Shown: positions 1 through 8,460 of the stretch, in pieces
How the letters are laid out: each line of letters starts with the position of its first letter
Numbering within the stretch: position 1 is the first letter of the stretch
NCBI GenBank assembly: GCA_026712715.1
Contig: JAPOPW010000025.1
Location: 80,757 to 144,756 of the forward strand
Source: Immundisolibacterales bacterium
GTDB taxonomy: Bacteria > Pseudomonadota > Gammaproteobacteria > HK1
Reading direction: 5' to 3'
Length of the DNA: 64,000 nucleotides
The notes under the pieces: model-generated
Told to the model about the DNA's origin: nothing
Database searches by the model: none
Seen by the model: only the letters and a program-made list of their open reading frames with translations
Position numbers and translations under genes: made by a program

Positions 1-271
1 CGGCCCGCTCTTCGGGCGTCGACCCGAGCAGCGGGTGTTCCGGGTGGAGCTCCTCGAGGTACTCGCAGATCGCGGTGATCTCGGACACGCAGGTGCCGTC
101 ATCGAGCTCGAGGGCGGGACAGGTGCCTTGCGGGTTCTTCTCGAGGAATTCGGGCTCGCGGTTCTTGCCGGCGACGATGTCCACGTCCTCGAGCGGGATC
201 TCGATGCCCTTCTCGGCCATGAACATGCGAACCGCGTGGGGGTTGGGTCCGATGGAGTTGTAGAGCTTCAT
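1..271 (-). CDS. Glutathione S-transferase, N-terminal part (runs off window)
   Basis: The reading frame opens at the ATG at 271 on the minus strand and is still open at base 1, so only the first 90 residues are visible. They form the thioredoxin-like half of a GST: an early MKLYNS strand with a Ser near position 6 where the glutathione thiol is activated, then NPHAVRMFMAEKG, the NPQGTCPALELDDG segment (a cis-Pro loop variant) and SEITAICEYLEE, the usual glutathione-contacting E-[ST] turn. GSTs conjugate glutathione to electrophiles in the cytosol. The C-terminal helical domain is outside the window. It lies 85 bp beyond the glutathione reductase stop in the same direction, so the two may be co-transcribed in a glutathione-metabolism unit. 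The subclass and substrate cannot be told. Confidence 0.85.
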   Translation of the reverse strand, partial: MKLYNSIGPNPHAVRMFMAEKGIEIPLEDVDIVAGKNREPEFLEKNPQGTCPALELDDGTCVSEITAICEYLEELHPEHPLLGSTPEERA

Positions 272-356
272 GGTCGCGCCTCGCAAGTGATTCGGCGCGC
301 ATGATAGCCGGTCGCAGGCCCGCCGCCCCGACCGGGGTTCCGCTTCCCCGCGCCCG

Positions 357-1829
357 TCAGGCGACTTCGGCGGCCGCCGGTTCCCCGCGGCGGAGCCGGC
401 GCGCGGGCGTGCGCATGGTGACGATCTCCTCCGCCGCGGTCGGGTGGATGGCCATCGTCCGGTCGAACTGGGCCTTGGTGGCTCCGCACTTCATGGCGAT
501 CCCGACCCCCTGCATGATCTCCCCCGCATCCGGGTCGAGGAGGTGGCAGCCGACCACCCGGTCGGTCGCCGCGTCCACCAGGAGCTTCATGACGGAGCGC
601 TGGTCGCGTCCCGAAAGGGTGTGCTTGAGGGGGCGGAAGTCCGCGAGGTAGACGTCGATCTCGGGATATCGTTCCCGGGCTTGCGCCTCGGTGAGGCCGC
701 AGGTCCCGATCGCGGGCTGGCTGAAGACCGCGGTCGGCACGTCCTCGTGGTCGGGCGAGAGGGGATTGTCGTTGAACACGGTCTCCGCGAAGCAGTGCCC
801 CTCCCGGATCGCGACCGGGGTCAGGTTGATCCGATCGGTCACGTCGCCGACCGCCCAGACGTGATCGACGTTGCTCCGCGACCAGGCATCGACGAGGACC
901 GCTCCGTTCGGCGCGGTCGCTACTTCAGCGTTCTCGAGCCCGAGCCCCGCGGTGTTCGGACGGCGCCCGGTGGCGTAGAGGATGAGGTCCGCCTCCAGGG
1001 TCTCCGGGTCCCCGGAGCCGCCCTCCCCGGCGGCGCCGGTGCCGGCGAGCACCGCCCGGATCCCGCCCCGGCCTCCTGCGCCGTCCGCCGTCCCCTCGAT
1101 CGCCGCCACGTTCGCGTCGAAGCGAAGATCGACCCCCCGCTTGCGCATCTCGTCGGCGAGCGCGAGGCGGATGTCGTCGTCGAAACCGCGCAGGAAGAGC
1201 GGCCCCCGGTACAGTTGCGTGACCTCCACTCCGAGGCCCGCGAAGACCCCCGCGAGCTCGACCGCGATGTAGCCGCCCCCGACCACCACGATCCGCTCCG
1301 GCAGGCGTTCGAGGTAGAACACGTCGTCGGAACGGATGGCGTGCTCGATCCCCGGGATGTCGGGAAGCACGGGCTCGCCGCCGGTCGCGACGAGGATGTG
1401 GCGGGCGCTGACCGTGCTTCCGGCGACGTTGATCGCGTGCGGCCCGGCAATCGTCGCCCGCGCGTCGAAGAGCCGCGCGCCCGCCCCCTCGATGAGCCCC
1501 CGGTAGATCCCGTTCAGGCGCTCGATCTCCCGGTCCTTGTTCGAGACCAGGGTCGGCCAGTCGAATCGGGGCCGGCCGGATGCCCCGTTCGAGGCGGTCC
1601 CCTCCGACGAACGCCACCCGTACCCCGCCGCGTCCTCGAAGTCCTCCGCGAAGTGGGAGGCGTACACGAAGAGCTTCTTCGGGATGCAGCCCACGTTGAC
1701 GCAGGTGCCGCCGAGAAAGCGCTCTTCGGCCACCGCGACCCGGGCGCCGTATCCGGCCGCGATCCGGGCCGCCCGGGTCCCGCCGGACCCCGCGCCGATG
1801 ACGAAGAGATCGTAGTCGTGGTCGTTCAC
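357..1829 (-). CDS. gor: Glutathione-disulfide reductase
   Basis: NADPH-dependent flavoenzyme reducing oxidised glutathione. Read from a GTG at 1829 (490 aa); an ATG at 1877 would add 16 residues that look untypical of the family. The N-terminus has an FAD dinucleotide fold (VIGAGSGGTRAAR), followed by the redox disulfide in GGTCVNVGCIPKK (Cys43 and Cys48), which is the glutathione reductase form of the motif. A second Rossmann fold (VVGGGYIAVELAG) precedes the NADPH site, the central FAD motif ends in WAVGDVTDR, and the C-terminal dimerisation domain carries the catalytic HPTAAEE histidine. Length is close to the usual 450-480 with small insertions near residues 70-80 (Ser/Gly/Arg-rich). Same strand as the downstream GST. 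Mercuric and dihydrolipoyl reductases are related but have different motif details. Confidence 0.93.
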   Translation of the reverse strand: MNDHDYDLFVIGAGSGGTRAARIAAGYGARVAVAEERFLGGTCVNVGCIPKKLFVYASHFAEDFEDAAGYGWRSSEGTASNGASGRPRFDWPTLVSNKDREIERLNGIYRGLIEGAGARLFDARATIAGPHAINVAGSTVSARHILVATGGEPVLPDIPGIEHAIRSDDVFYLERLPERIVVVGGGYIAVELAGVFAGLGVEVTQLYRGPLFLRGFDDDIRLALADEMRKRGVDLRFDANVAAIEGTADGAGGRGGIRAVLAGTGAAGEGGSGDPETLEADLILYATGRRPNTAGLGLENAEVATAPNGAVLVDAWSRSNVDHVWAVGDVTDRINLTPVAIREGHCFAETVFNDNPLSPDHEDVPTAVFSQPAIGTCGLTEAQARERYPEIDVYLADFRPLKHTLSGRDQRSVMKLLVDAATDRVVGCHLLDPDAGEIMQGVGIAMKCGATKAQFDRTMAIHPTAAEEIVTMRTPARRLRRGEPAAAEVA

Positions 1830-1937
1830 CTGAGCCGCCGCTCCACCGTTACCATGAGGGGCGCAATCTTGGCACATCCCCGCCCGGGATTCGGTGGATC
1901 TCGCCGGCCCGGGCGCGACCGCGAAAGGAGCAGACGC

Positions 1938-2798
1938 ATGGACTGGACATCACGGCGCGAACGCTTCCGCGCCGTCCTCGAGGGCGGGACGTGCGTGCAT
2001 CCCGGCTCGGTATTCGATCCGATCTCGGCGCGCATCGCCGAGGACCTCGGCTTCGAGGTCGGCATGTTCGCGGGCTCCGTCGCCTCGATGACCGTGCTCG
2101 GCGCGCCGGACCTCATCGTGCTCACCGCGAGCGAGTTCGCGGCGCAGGCGTACCGCATCAACCGGGCGGGCGCTCTTCCGCTCCTCGTCGACGCCGATCA
2201 CGGCTACGGCAACGCGCTCAACGTCCGGCGCACCGTCGAGGAGCTCGAGACCGCCGGGGTTGCGGCCCTGTCCATCGAGGACACCGACCTGCCCCAGCCC
2301 TTCGGCACGGTCGGCGCGACGCGCCTGCTCCCGGTCGAGGAGGGGATCGGCAAGATGCGGGCCGCGCTCGCCGGGCGGCAGGATCGGCGGCTCGTCATCG
2401 CCGGGCGCACGAGCGCGGCGGCCGTCACCGGTATCGACGACGCGGTCGCGCGCGCGCGGGCGTACGAGGCGGCTGGAGTCGATGCGCTCTTCATGGTCGG
2501 CCTTCGCACCCGGGTCGAGGTCGAGGCGGTGGCAAGTGCCGTCCGACTCCCCATCATCCTCGGGGGCGTCGGGCCGGAGCTCTCGGACCGCGGCTGGCTC
2601 GCGGAGCACGGGGTGCGGATCGCGCTCCAGGGCCATCAGCCCTTCGCGGCGGCGGTGAACGCGGTCTACCGGACCCTGAAGGCCCTGCGCGAAGGAACCC
2701 CGCCCGGCGAGATCGAGGGGGTCGCCCCGGCCGAGCTCATGCGCCGCGTCACCCGCGACGCCGAGTACCGGGACTCGATGGACGAGTTCCTCACCTGA
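1938..2798 (+). CDS. Isocitrate lyase/PEP mutase superfamily enzyme (oxaloacetate decarboxylase-like)
   Basis: A 286-residue protein of the ICL/PEP mutase family, which cleaves or forms C-C or P-C bonds alpha to a carboxylate using Mg2+. The ATG at 1938 has AAAGGAG 8 bases upstream. Visible motifs are CVHPGSVFDPISARIAED near the N-terminus, GSVASMTVLGAPD, the metal-binding DADHGYGNALN segment (residues about 80-90) and SIEDTDLPQPFG. The canonical KKCGH cysteine motif of isocitrate lyase is absent: after the DADHGYG strand the protein runs into ALNVRRTVEELE. This, the length and the IAGRTSAA segment resemble the small oxaloacetate decarboxylases of Pseudomonas type rather than true isocitrate or methylisocitrate lyase. 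It is transcribed divergently from gor. The exact substrate is not proven by sequence. Confidence 0.75.
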   Translation: MDWTSRRERFRAVLEGGTCVHPGSVFDPISARIAEDLGFEVGMFAGSVASMTVLGAPDLIVLTASEFAAQAYRINRAGALPLLVDADHGYGNALNVRRTVEELETAGVAALSIEDTDLPQPFGTVGATRLLPVEEGIGKMRAALAGRQDRRLVIAGRTSAAAVTGIDDAVARARAYEAAGVDALFMVGLRTRVEVEAVASAVRLPIILGGVGPELSDRGWLAEHGVRIALQGHQPFAAAVNAVYRTLKALREGTPPGEIEGVAPAELMRRVTRDAEYRDSMDEFLT

Positions 2799-3014
2799 AT
2801 CCGAACCGTCCCGCCATTGCCCGGCACGACCGGGTCGTGGCGGGACGCCTCGCCCGATGGCTGGGAAACGGTCCGCCGGCCGGGAGACGGACCCTCCCGC
2901 CGGGCCGAGCGGCCGCCGGCCGGGACGGGCCGTCCGTCCGGACCGCCGGCCGGGTCGAGGCTCCCGGCGGCGCCCGGGCGGGCGTTCGCGCCCGTGTGGC
3001 CGGGCGGCGCCGGG

Positions 3015-4028
3015 TCAGAGCTTCTTCAGCTCCGGCAGGAGCTCGTCGGAGATCATCCGGATGCTGTGCAGGGCGGTGCTGAGCGGCATGCCGGCCCAGT
3101 GGGTCCGGAAGGTGAGGTGGTTGACCCCGAACTCCTCCCAGTACGGCCGAAGCTGCTCGTAGCACTCTTCCGGCGAGCCGAGCACGAAGCGGCTCCGAAG
3201 GAGGTCGTCGAAGTCCTGGTCGAAGGTCTCGTCCGCGGGCATGACCTTGTCCTGGCCCCACTTCGCATAGTCGCGGTACTTGCCGGCGAGGTACGGGCCG
3301 GCCATCTCGATCGCGGTCGCCCGGTCCCGGGCGCAGAAGATCTCCTTCACGGCCGGCAGCTCGCGCGGCATCGCCTTGCCCTGGCGCTCGAGCTCGTCGC
3401 GGTAGACCGAGAGGTGGTGGCGGATGGTCTCCATCGTCGAGTGCGGGTTGATGTACCAGGCGTCGCACATGCGCGCGGCCCGCCGGATGGCCCGCTCGTT
3501 GTTCGCCGCGAGCCAGATGGGCGGGTGGGGGCGCTGCACCGGGCGGATGTTCATCCGCACCCCGTCGAGCTTCACCGTCTCGCTCTCGTGGGACACCGAC
3601 TCCTCGGACCACAGACGCTTCACGAGGTCGAGGTACTCCTCGAAGCGCTTCACCCGCTGGCCCTTCGGCACCGCGAACGCGTCGAACTCGACGTCCCGGT
3701 ACCCGAGCCCGATCCCGAAGACGAAGTTCCCGCGCGCGATGACGTCGAGCGAGGCGACGGTCTCGGCGGTGTACACCGGGTTGTGCAGGCCGAGGAGCAG
3801 GATGCCGAGCCCGGTGGTCATCTCGCCCGCCTCCGGCATGAGCCGGGTGAGGAAGGGAACGATCTGGAGCTGCTGGTTGTTGCCCTCGTTGAGGTAGTGC
3901 TGGCCGGAGAAGACGGAGTCCCAACCCTTGTCGCGCGCCATGCGGACCATCGCGATCTGATCGTCGAGCGCGCTCACCATGTCGGTCTCGAGGTACTGCT
4001 GGTTGGTGACGAAGAGCCCTACCTTCAT
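3015..4028 (-). CDS. LLM class flavin-dependent oxidoreductase
   Basis: A 337-residue bacterial luciferase-like monooxygenase (TIM barrel, uses reduced FMN or F420). Family signs are MKVGLFVTNQQ at the start, the SVFSGQHYL strand, GLGILLLGLHNPV, the diagnostic FGIGLGYRDVEFDAF stretch, VQRPHPPIWLAANNERAIRRAAR (the HPPI/WLA loop) and the C-terminal GSPEECYEQLRPYWEEFG helix. No substrate-specific motif is recognisable. It sits convergent to the PEP mutase-like gene with a 216 bp GC-rich spacer, and divergent from the AIR synthase-like gene. A second, different LLM enzyme lies at 57.8-59.1 kb. Confidence 0.85.
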   Translation of the reverse strand: MKVGLFVTNQQYLETDMVSALDDQIAMVRMARDKGWDSVFSGQHYLNEGNNQQLQIVPFLTRLMPEAGEMTTGLGILLLGLHNPVYTAETVASLDVIARGNFVFGIGLGYRDVEFDAFAVPKGQRVKRFEEYLDLVKRLWSEESVSHESETVKLDGVRMNIRPVQRPHPPIWLAANNERAIRRAARMCDAWYINPHSTMETIRHHLSVYRDELERQGKAMPRELPAVKEIFCARDRATAIEMAGPYLAGKYRDYAKWGQDKVMPADETFDQDFDDLLRSRFVLGSPEECYEQLRPYWEEFGVNHLTFRTHWAGMPLSTALHSIRMISDELLPELKKL

Positions 4029-4270
4029 GTTCGATTCCTCCTGCGTTCCGGGGCGTGGTCTGACCGGCGCGGATTATCTCCCGTTCCCCGCGGCCGCGTC
4101 TCGCATCCGGAAGATGCCGGGAACGAGGTCGATTCGGCGCGGAGCGCTCCGGGCCGGCGCCTCCCGCGCGTGGCGGACCCGGACCGGATCGCGCGGACCG
4201 GGAATGCGACGGCCGATCGGTCCCGACCTCGGCGAACCGACCGCACGAAACCTCGCGCTAAGATTCGGCG

Positions 4271-5266
4271 ATGGGCGAACGCACTCCATCCGCACCGCTC
4301 CCGGCCGGCAAGCTCGCGCCGGACCTCCTCGCCCGGCTCATCGAGACCGATCTTCCCCCCGAGGTGCGGCTGGGACCGCGGGTCGGCGAGGACGCGTGCG
4401 CGATCGAGGTCGCGGCGGGGACCCTGATCGCCGCTACGGATCCGATCACCCTCACCGGCTCCGGGGTCGGGGCGCACGCGGTCATCGTCAACGCGAACGA
4501 CGTCGCGGTGACCGGGGCGCGGCCGCGGTGGTTCCTCGCCTGCGTGCTGCTGCCCGAGGGTTCGACCGAGACCGAGGCGGAGGCGCTCTTCGCGGGAATG
4601 CGCCGGGCGCTCGACGAGGTGGGGGCGGCGCTCGTCGGCGGCCATACCGAAGTGACGGCGGCGGTCCGCCAGCCGCTCGTGGTCGGTCAGATGCTCGGGA
4701 TGGCAGGCGGACGGACGGTGCCGACCGGCGGGCTCCGGCCCGGGGACGCGCTCGTCCAGATCGGCCCTGCGCCGGTCGAAGGCGCGGCGGTGCTCGCGGA
4801 CCTCCTGCCACCCGAGAGGATCGAGTCGATATCCGCCGGCACCCTCGAAGCCGCCCGGGCCGCCCTCGACACCCCGGGGATCTCGGTGGTCGAGCCGGCT
4901 CTCGCGGCCGCCCGGGCGCAGGCGGTCGCCCTCCACGACCCGACCGAAGGCGGCCTCTCGGCCGGACTGCACGAAATGGCCGAGGCCTCCGGCGTCGCCA
5001 TCGAACTCGACGCCGAGAGCGTCGCGTGGTTCGAGCCCGGGGTGGCCCTCTGCACGGCCGCCGGCCTCGATCCCTGGGGAACCCTCGCCTCGGGAGCGCT
5101 GCTCGCGGGGTTCGCCCCGGACCAACTCGATCCTGCGCTGCGCAAGCTCGCGAGCGCCGGCCACGCCGCATCCGTCATCGGCCGGGCCGGTGCCGGGAGC
5201 GGCGTCGCCTTCGACAGCGGCACACCGCTCCCCCGCTTCGAACGCGACGAGCTGAGCCGTCTCTAG
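4271..5266 (+). CDS. AIR synthase-related (PurM/HypE-fold) protein
   Basis: A 331-residue ATP-binding protein of the PurM/HypE/ThiL/SelD fold. The N-terminal AIRS domain shows GPRVGEDACAIE, TDPITLTGSGVGAHAV and NANDVAVTGARPRWF, the metal/ATP-binding Asp-rich strands, followed by ALVGGHTEVTAAVRQPLVVGQMLG. The C-terminal domain has HDPTEGGLSAGLHEMA, the usual nucleotide-contact loop. HypE normally ends in a PRIC-type cysteine that is carbamoylated. This protein ends DELSRL with no such Cys, and no hyp genes are near, so a hydrogenase role is unlikely. Related archaeal-type 'hydrogenase expression/formation-like' proteins have unknown function. The start is the first ATG after the promoter-sized gap from the divergent LLM gene. 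Confidence 0.75.
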   Translation: MGERTPSAPLPAGKLAPDLLARLIETDLPPEVRLGPRVGEDACAIEVAAGTLIAATDPITLTGSGVGAHAVIVNANDVAVTGARPRWFLACVLLPEGSTETEAEALFAGMRRALDEVGAALVGGHTEVTAAVRQPLVVGQMLGMAGGRTVPTGGLRPGDALVQIGPAPVEGAAVLADLLPPERIESISAGTLEAARAALDTPGISVVEPALAAARAQAVALHDPTEGGLSAGLHEMAEASGVAIELDAESVAWFEPGVALCTAAGLDPWGTLASGALLAGFAPDQLDPALRKLASAGHAASVIGRAGAGSGVAFDSGTPLPRFERDELSRL

Positions 5267-5466
5267 ACGAAATATTTCACCGACTTCCTGCTGCGGACGC
5301 CCATCTGCTCGCTGTGACGAGCCGTACTCCTCCATCGGCGGCGGAAGCAATCCCCTCTATCGCCCGCCGGACGAGAAATTCCCACGGAACGGGAACCTGG
5401 CCTCGCGTGCAAGCGACTCTTTCCATCGTCTTTGCGGGACCGGCCGACGGCTTCATGTTGCCCGGA
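5267..5466. other. Non-coding flank of transposase remnant, with 12-mer shared with a distant palindrome
   Basis: No gene is visible between the stop at 5266 and the transposase remnant. The 12-mer ATTTCACCGACT at 5274-5285 also occurs, twice in inverted orientation, in the perfect palindrome at 14671-14726. Its position just outside the transposase remnant fits a terminal inverted repeat of the old element, though this is inference. Confidence 0.35.
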
Positions 5467-6151
5467 TCATGCGCGAATCCCGTCCACGCCGTTCCGGGCG
5501 ATGTGGTGGTACGCTCCGGACCGGATCATGTCGCCGTCCGGGGCGTGAGACTGGACGAACGGCGCCGACTCGGACAAACTAGGGCAGCATCGGGATACGA
5601 CCTCGGAGGGAACGAAGTGAGCATCGGCGACGACTGCAACCGGTGGCAAGAACCCCGGTCGGCCTTCGCCGCCTGACATTCGTGATCGGTCACGGGGCCC
5701 ACGCTCCGCATCGTTCGACGCGTCGCAGTAGTAGAAGTCCGGATGGTCGAGCTCCACGGCTTCCTGGAGCAGCGTGGGCGCGAGCCGTCTCGATCGAGGG
5801 TCTCACGCTCGAGCCTGTCCGCCACTCCGTCGAGCTGCCGTCCCTCAAGCTCGACGGCGCGTCCACGTCAGCGACGATGCACGGATTCGCGCTCGCAGGC
5901 AGTCGCGACAGGGAGCAGCCGCCATTTCGGTCAATGCGATCAAAGAGTCGATAGGGAGAGAAGCCGCGGCCGAAGACCAAGTAGCGCTCGCGTACCCACC
6001 GTCCCACGCGTGGCGTGCGGTGGTCATTGACCCGTTCGCCGGTGAGCTTCACCCGCTCCAACCCGCGTCGGGTGACGCTCATCACCAGATGCAGGTTCGC
6101 CGCCGCGGGGCTGGCGTTCGTCCTCGTGCCCGGGCAGCGCTTCGCCAGCAA
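5467..6151 (-). pseudogene. Decayed IS4-type DDE transposase
   Basis: Minus-strand remnant of a transposase, with no intact frame. The clearest stretch (about 6100 down to 5850) reads TNASPAAANLHLVMSV, then ERVKLTGERVNDHRTPRVG, then YRLFDRIDRNGG and ANPCIVAD. This matches the segment of IS4-family transposases following the first catalytic Asp. Downstream the similarity continues only after frame changes (VADRLERETLD in another frame, then ELDHPDFYYCD). The N-terminal third and the terminal Glu region are missing. The element therefore cannot transpose. It marks the left edge of the 6.2-19.6 kb catabolic island, consistent with past insertion there. The exact ends are uncertain. Confidence 0.65.
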
Positions 6152-6240
6152 TCCGCTTCAAGCCGGTTCGTGCTCCGAGAGCTGCCCACACAGCTCACCG
6201 ACCGCCGACCAGCGGCCGGTCCGGCCGATGGGAGGGCCTG

Positions 6241-6750
6241 ATGGCGGAGAAAGGAAAACTCGAGCCGGTGGCCGACTTTCGCGAGCAGGCGATCTTGTGG
6301 CCCAAGGGCCATACCTATGAGGACTTCGAGGTCGGCATGGTGTTCCGGCACCATTGGGGCCGGACCCTGAACGAAGGCGACAATTCGCTCTTCACCACCC
6401 TGACCCTGCATTTCAATCCGCTCTACTTCAACGAGCCCTACGCCAAGGCACACGGCCATCCCGGCGTCGTGGTCAACCCACTGCTGGTCTTCAATACCGT
6501 GTTCGGCATGACGGTGGAGGACTTGAGCGAGGGCGGTGGTCCCTTCCTGGGTGTCGACGCCATGACCTACCACCGGCCGGTCCACGTCGGCGACACGGTC
6601 TATGCCCATTCCGAGGTGGTGGGCAAACGTACCTCGGCGAGGTTTCCCGGCTTTGGCATCGTCACCTGGCATACCAAGGGTCTGAACCAGGACGGTGAGA
6701 TGGTCATCGACTACCGCCGCGCCAACCTGGTGAGAACCCGCGATGAGTAA
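6241..6750 (+). CDS. MaoC-like hot-dog dehydratase, first copy
   Basis: A 169-residue single hot-dog domain protein of the MaoC/enoyl-CoA hydratase 2 superfamily, which hydrates enoyl-CoA thioesters. Typical opening GHTYEDFEVGMVF and the hot-dog strands TYHRPVHVGDTVYAHSEVVGKR and GIVTWHTKGLNQDGEMV are clear. The normal hydratase motif D-x-N-P-[LI]-H appears as HFNPLYFN (residues 57-64), so both catalytic Asp and His are replaced. The overall layout resembles one half of mesaconyl-CoA hydratase. It is the first gene of a tight operon; its last 8 bases overlap the acyl-CoA dehydrogenase start. The second MaoC (7966-8460) could be its partner. The substrate is inferred to be a C4/C5 dicarboxylyl-CoA. 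Confidence 0.85.
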   Translation: MAEKGKLEPVADFREQAILWPKGHTYEDFEVGMVFRHHWGRTLNEGDNSLFTTLTLHFNPLYFNEPYAKAHGHPGVVVNPLLVFNTVFGMTVEDLSEGGGPFLGVDAMTYHRPVHVGDTVYAHSEVVGKRTSARFPGFGIVTWHTKGLNQDGEMVIDYRRANLVRTRDE

Positions 6751-7951
6751 GTTCATTCCCCGCGAGGACGCGCCGGACGGTTACCTGACCGAGGAGCGAC
6801 GCCTGATCCAGCAGGTGGCGCGCGACTTCACGATGAACGAAGTACTGCCGGTGGCCAACGAGCTGGACCCCCAACAGGGCGAGATCCCCATGTCGCTGCG
6901 CGACAAGATGGCGGCGATGGGCTACTTCGGCATCACCGTGCCCGAGGAATACGGCGGCATGGGCCTGGGCTGCTTCGAGTACTGCCTGATCACGGAAGAG
7001 CTGGCCCGCGGCTGGATGAGCGTGGCCAGCATCATCGCCCGCGGCAATGGGGTCTTCGGCGCCCACACCATGAGCGAGGAACAACGGCGCAAGTACCAGC
7101 CGCGCAGCGCCAGCGGCGAATTCCTGGCCGCCGCCGCGCTGTCCGAACCAGACACCGGCTCGGATCTCTCCAGCATTTCCTGCCGGGCCCGCCGCGAGGG
7201 TGACGAGTATGTGATCAACGGCAACAAGTACTGGTGCACCTTCGCCGATGGCGCCGACTACATCATGCTGTTCGCCCGCACCGGCGAGCCGCCCGGCCAA
7301 GCCCGGAGGCATATCGGCATCAGCGGTTTCATCATCGAGAAGGAACGCGGCAAGCTTCCGCCCGGAGTCTCCGGTGCGCCGATCCCGAAGATCGGCTATT
7401 TCGGCTGGAAGACCTGGGAACTCGCCTTCGACGACTGCCGCATTCCCGCCAGCTCCCTTGTCGGCGAGGAGGGCAGGGCCTTCTACATCATGGCCAGCGG
7501 CCTGGAGAACGCCCGCGCCCACACCGCCGCCCGCGCCATCGGTCTGGCCCGCGGTGCCCTGGAGGACGCGATCGCCTACGCCCGGGAACGCAAGCAGTTC
7601 GGGCGGCCGATCAGTGAGTTCCAGGCGATCCGCTTCAAGATCGCCGACATGGCGGCGGAGGTCGAGGCCGCGCGGCAGTTGCTGTATTTCGTCTGCACGG
7701 AAATCGACCGGGGCCGGCGTTGCGACAAGGAGGCCTCGATGGTCAAGCTGTTCGCCAGCGAGATGGCCGAGCGGGTGACCAGCGAGGCGATCCAGATCTT
7801 CGGCGGCGCCGGCTACACCACGCATTGCGCGGTGGAACGCTATTGGCGCGATGCCCGGCTGACCAAGATCTTCGAGGGCACCTCGGAAATCCAGCGGCGC
7901 ATCATCTCGGACAACCTGCTGGGCAAGCCCGAAAACCAGTTCGGCAATTGA
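6743..7951 (+). CDS. Acyl-CoA dehydrogenase
   Basis: A 402-residue FAD acyl-CoA dehydrogenase that introduces the alpha,beta double bond into an acyl-CoA and passes electrons to ETF. Seen in order: the helical N-terminal domain (EERRLIQQVARDF), the substrate/FAD loop AALSEPDTGSDLSSI, the flavin-stacking NGNKYWCTFADGAD region, the C-terminal helices with ARAIGLARGALEDAI and RKQFGRPISEFQAI, and IFGGAGYTTHCAVERYWRDAR leading to KIFEGTSEIQRR, where the Glu of FEGTSE is the catalytic base. The ATG overlaps the MaoC stop by 8 bases. It is far shorter than methylsuccinyl-CoA dehydrogenase (about 550 aa), so that specific assignment is not supported by length, although a short dicarboxylyl-CoA substrate remains possible from context. 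Confidence 0.92.
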   Translation: MSKFIPREDAPDGYLTEERRLIQQVARDFTMNEVLPVANELDPQQGEIPMSLRDKMAAMGYFGITVPEEYGGMGLGCFEYCLITEELARGWMSVASIIARGNGVFGAHTMSEEQRRKYQPRSASGEFLAAAALSEPDTGSDLSSISCRARREGDEYVINGNKYWCTFADGADYIMLFARTGEPPGQARRHIGISGFIIEKERGKLPPGVSGAPIPKIGYFGWKTWELAFDDCRIPASSLVGEEGRAFYIMASGLENARAHTAARAIGLARGALEDAIAYARERKQFGRPISEFQAIRFKIADMAAEVEAARQLLYFVCTEIDRGRRCDKEASMVKLFASEMAERVTSEAIQIFGGAGYTTHCAVERYWRDARLTKIFEGTSEIQRRIISDNLLGKPENQFGN

Positions 7952-7965
7952 CGGCGGGCGATGGA

Positions 7966-8460
7966 ATGACGACCTTGAGGACCTCCGAACTGACCGGCAA
8001 CGACAACTATTTCGAGGACTTCCGGCCCGGCGCGGTGTTCCGCCATGCCCGCGGCAAGACCGTGGAGGCGATCGACAACGTCCAGATCACAAACCTGGTG
8101 ATGAATACTGCCGAAGGGCACTTCAACGAGGACGCCATGCGCAAGCAGGGCGGCATCTTCGATCGCCGGGTCTGCTTCGGCGGCGTCAGCATCGCCCTGG
8201 TGGTCGGCCTGGCGGCCCAGGACACGGCCGAGAACGCCCTGGCCGAGCTGGGCATGGACAAGATCCGCCTGAAGGAGCCGGTCTTCCACGGCGACACGCT
8301 GTATGCCTGCAGCCAGGTCCTCGCGGTGGAGGACGGCGAGCGCGAGGACGCCGGCGTCGTCACCTTCCACCATTGGGGTCTCAACCAGGACGACAAGGTG
8401 GTCTTCGAGGGCGAGCGGCGGGTGCTGATCAAGCGGCGCAGCCACTGGGCCGACAATTGA
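7966..8460 (+). CDS. MaoC-like hot-dog dehydratase, second copy
   Basis: A 164-residue MaoC-family protein starting at the ATG at 7966, 14 bases after the dehydrogenase stop. It opens with NDNYFEDFRPGAVFRHARGK, the form seen at the N-terminus of mesaconyl-CoA hydratase-type proteins, followed by NLVMNTAEGHFNEDAM, GVSIALVVGLAAQDT, the EPVFHGDTLYACSQVLAVED strands and FHHWGLNQDDKVVFEGERRVLI. The active-site His is kept (EGHFN) but the preceding Asp reads Asn. Only weakly similar to the first MaoC in this operon, so the pair is probably not a recent duplication; the two may form a heteromer equivalent to a double hot-dog enzyme. Its stop overlaps the next start in TTGA. Confidence 0.85.
   Translation: MTTLRTSELTGNDNYFEDFRPGAVFRHARGKTVEAIDNVQITNLVMNTAEGHFNEDAMRKQGGIFDRRVCFGGVSIALVVGLAAQDTAENALAELGMDKIRLKEPVFHGDTLYACSQVLAVEDGEREDAGVVTFHHWGLNQDDKVVFEGERRVLIKRRSHWADN

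Noticed and set aside
444..2798. 784-residue open frame spanning gor and the PEP mutase-like gene
   Set aside because: The first two thirds are the complement of gor; only the part from 1938 is a real gene with SD and family motifs.
4271..5266. Hydrogenase maturation factor HypE
   Set aside because: Shares the fold but lacks the C-terminal Cys, and there are no hydrogenase or other hyp genes nearby.
6743..7951. Methylsuccinyl-CoA dehydrogenase assignment
   Set aside because: At 402 residues it lacks the extra N-terminal domain of that enzyme (about 550 residues).
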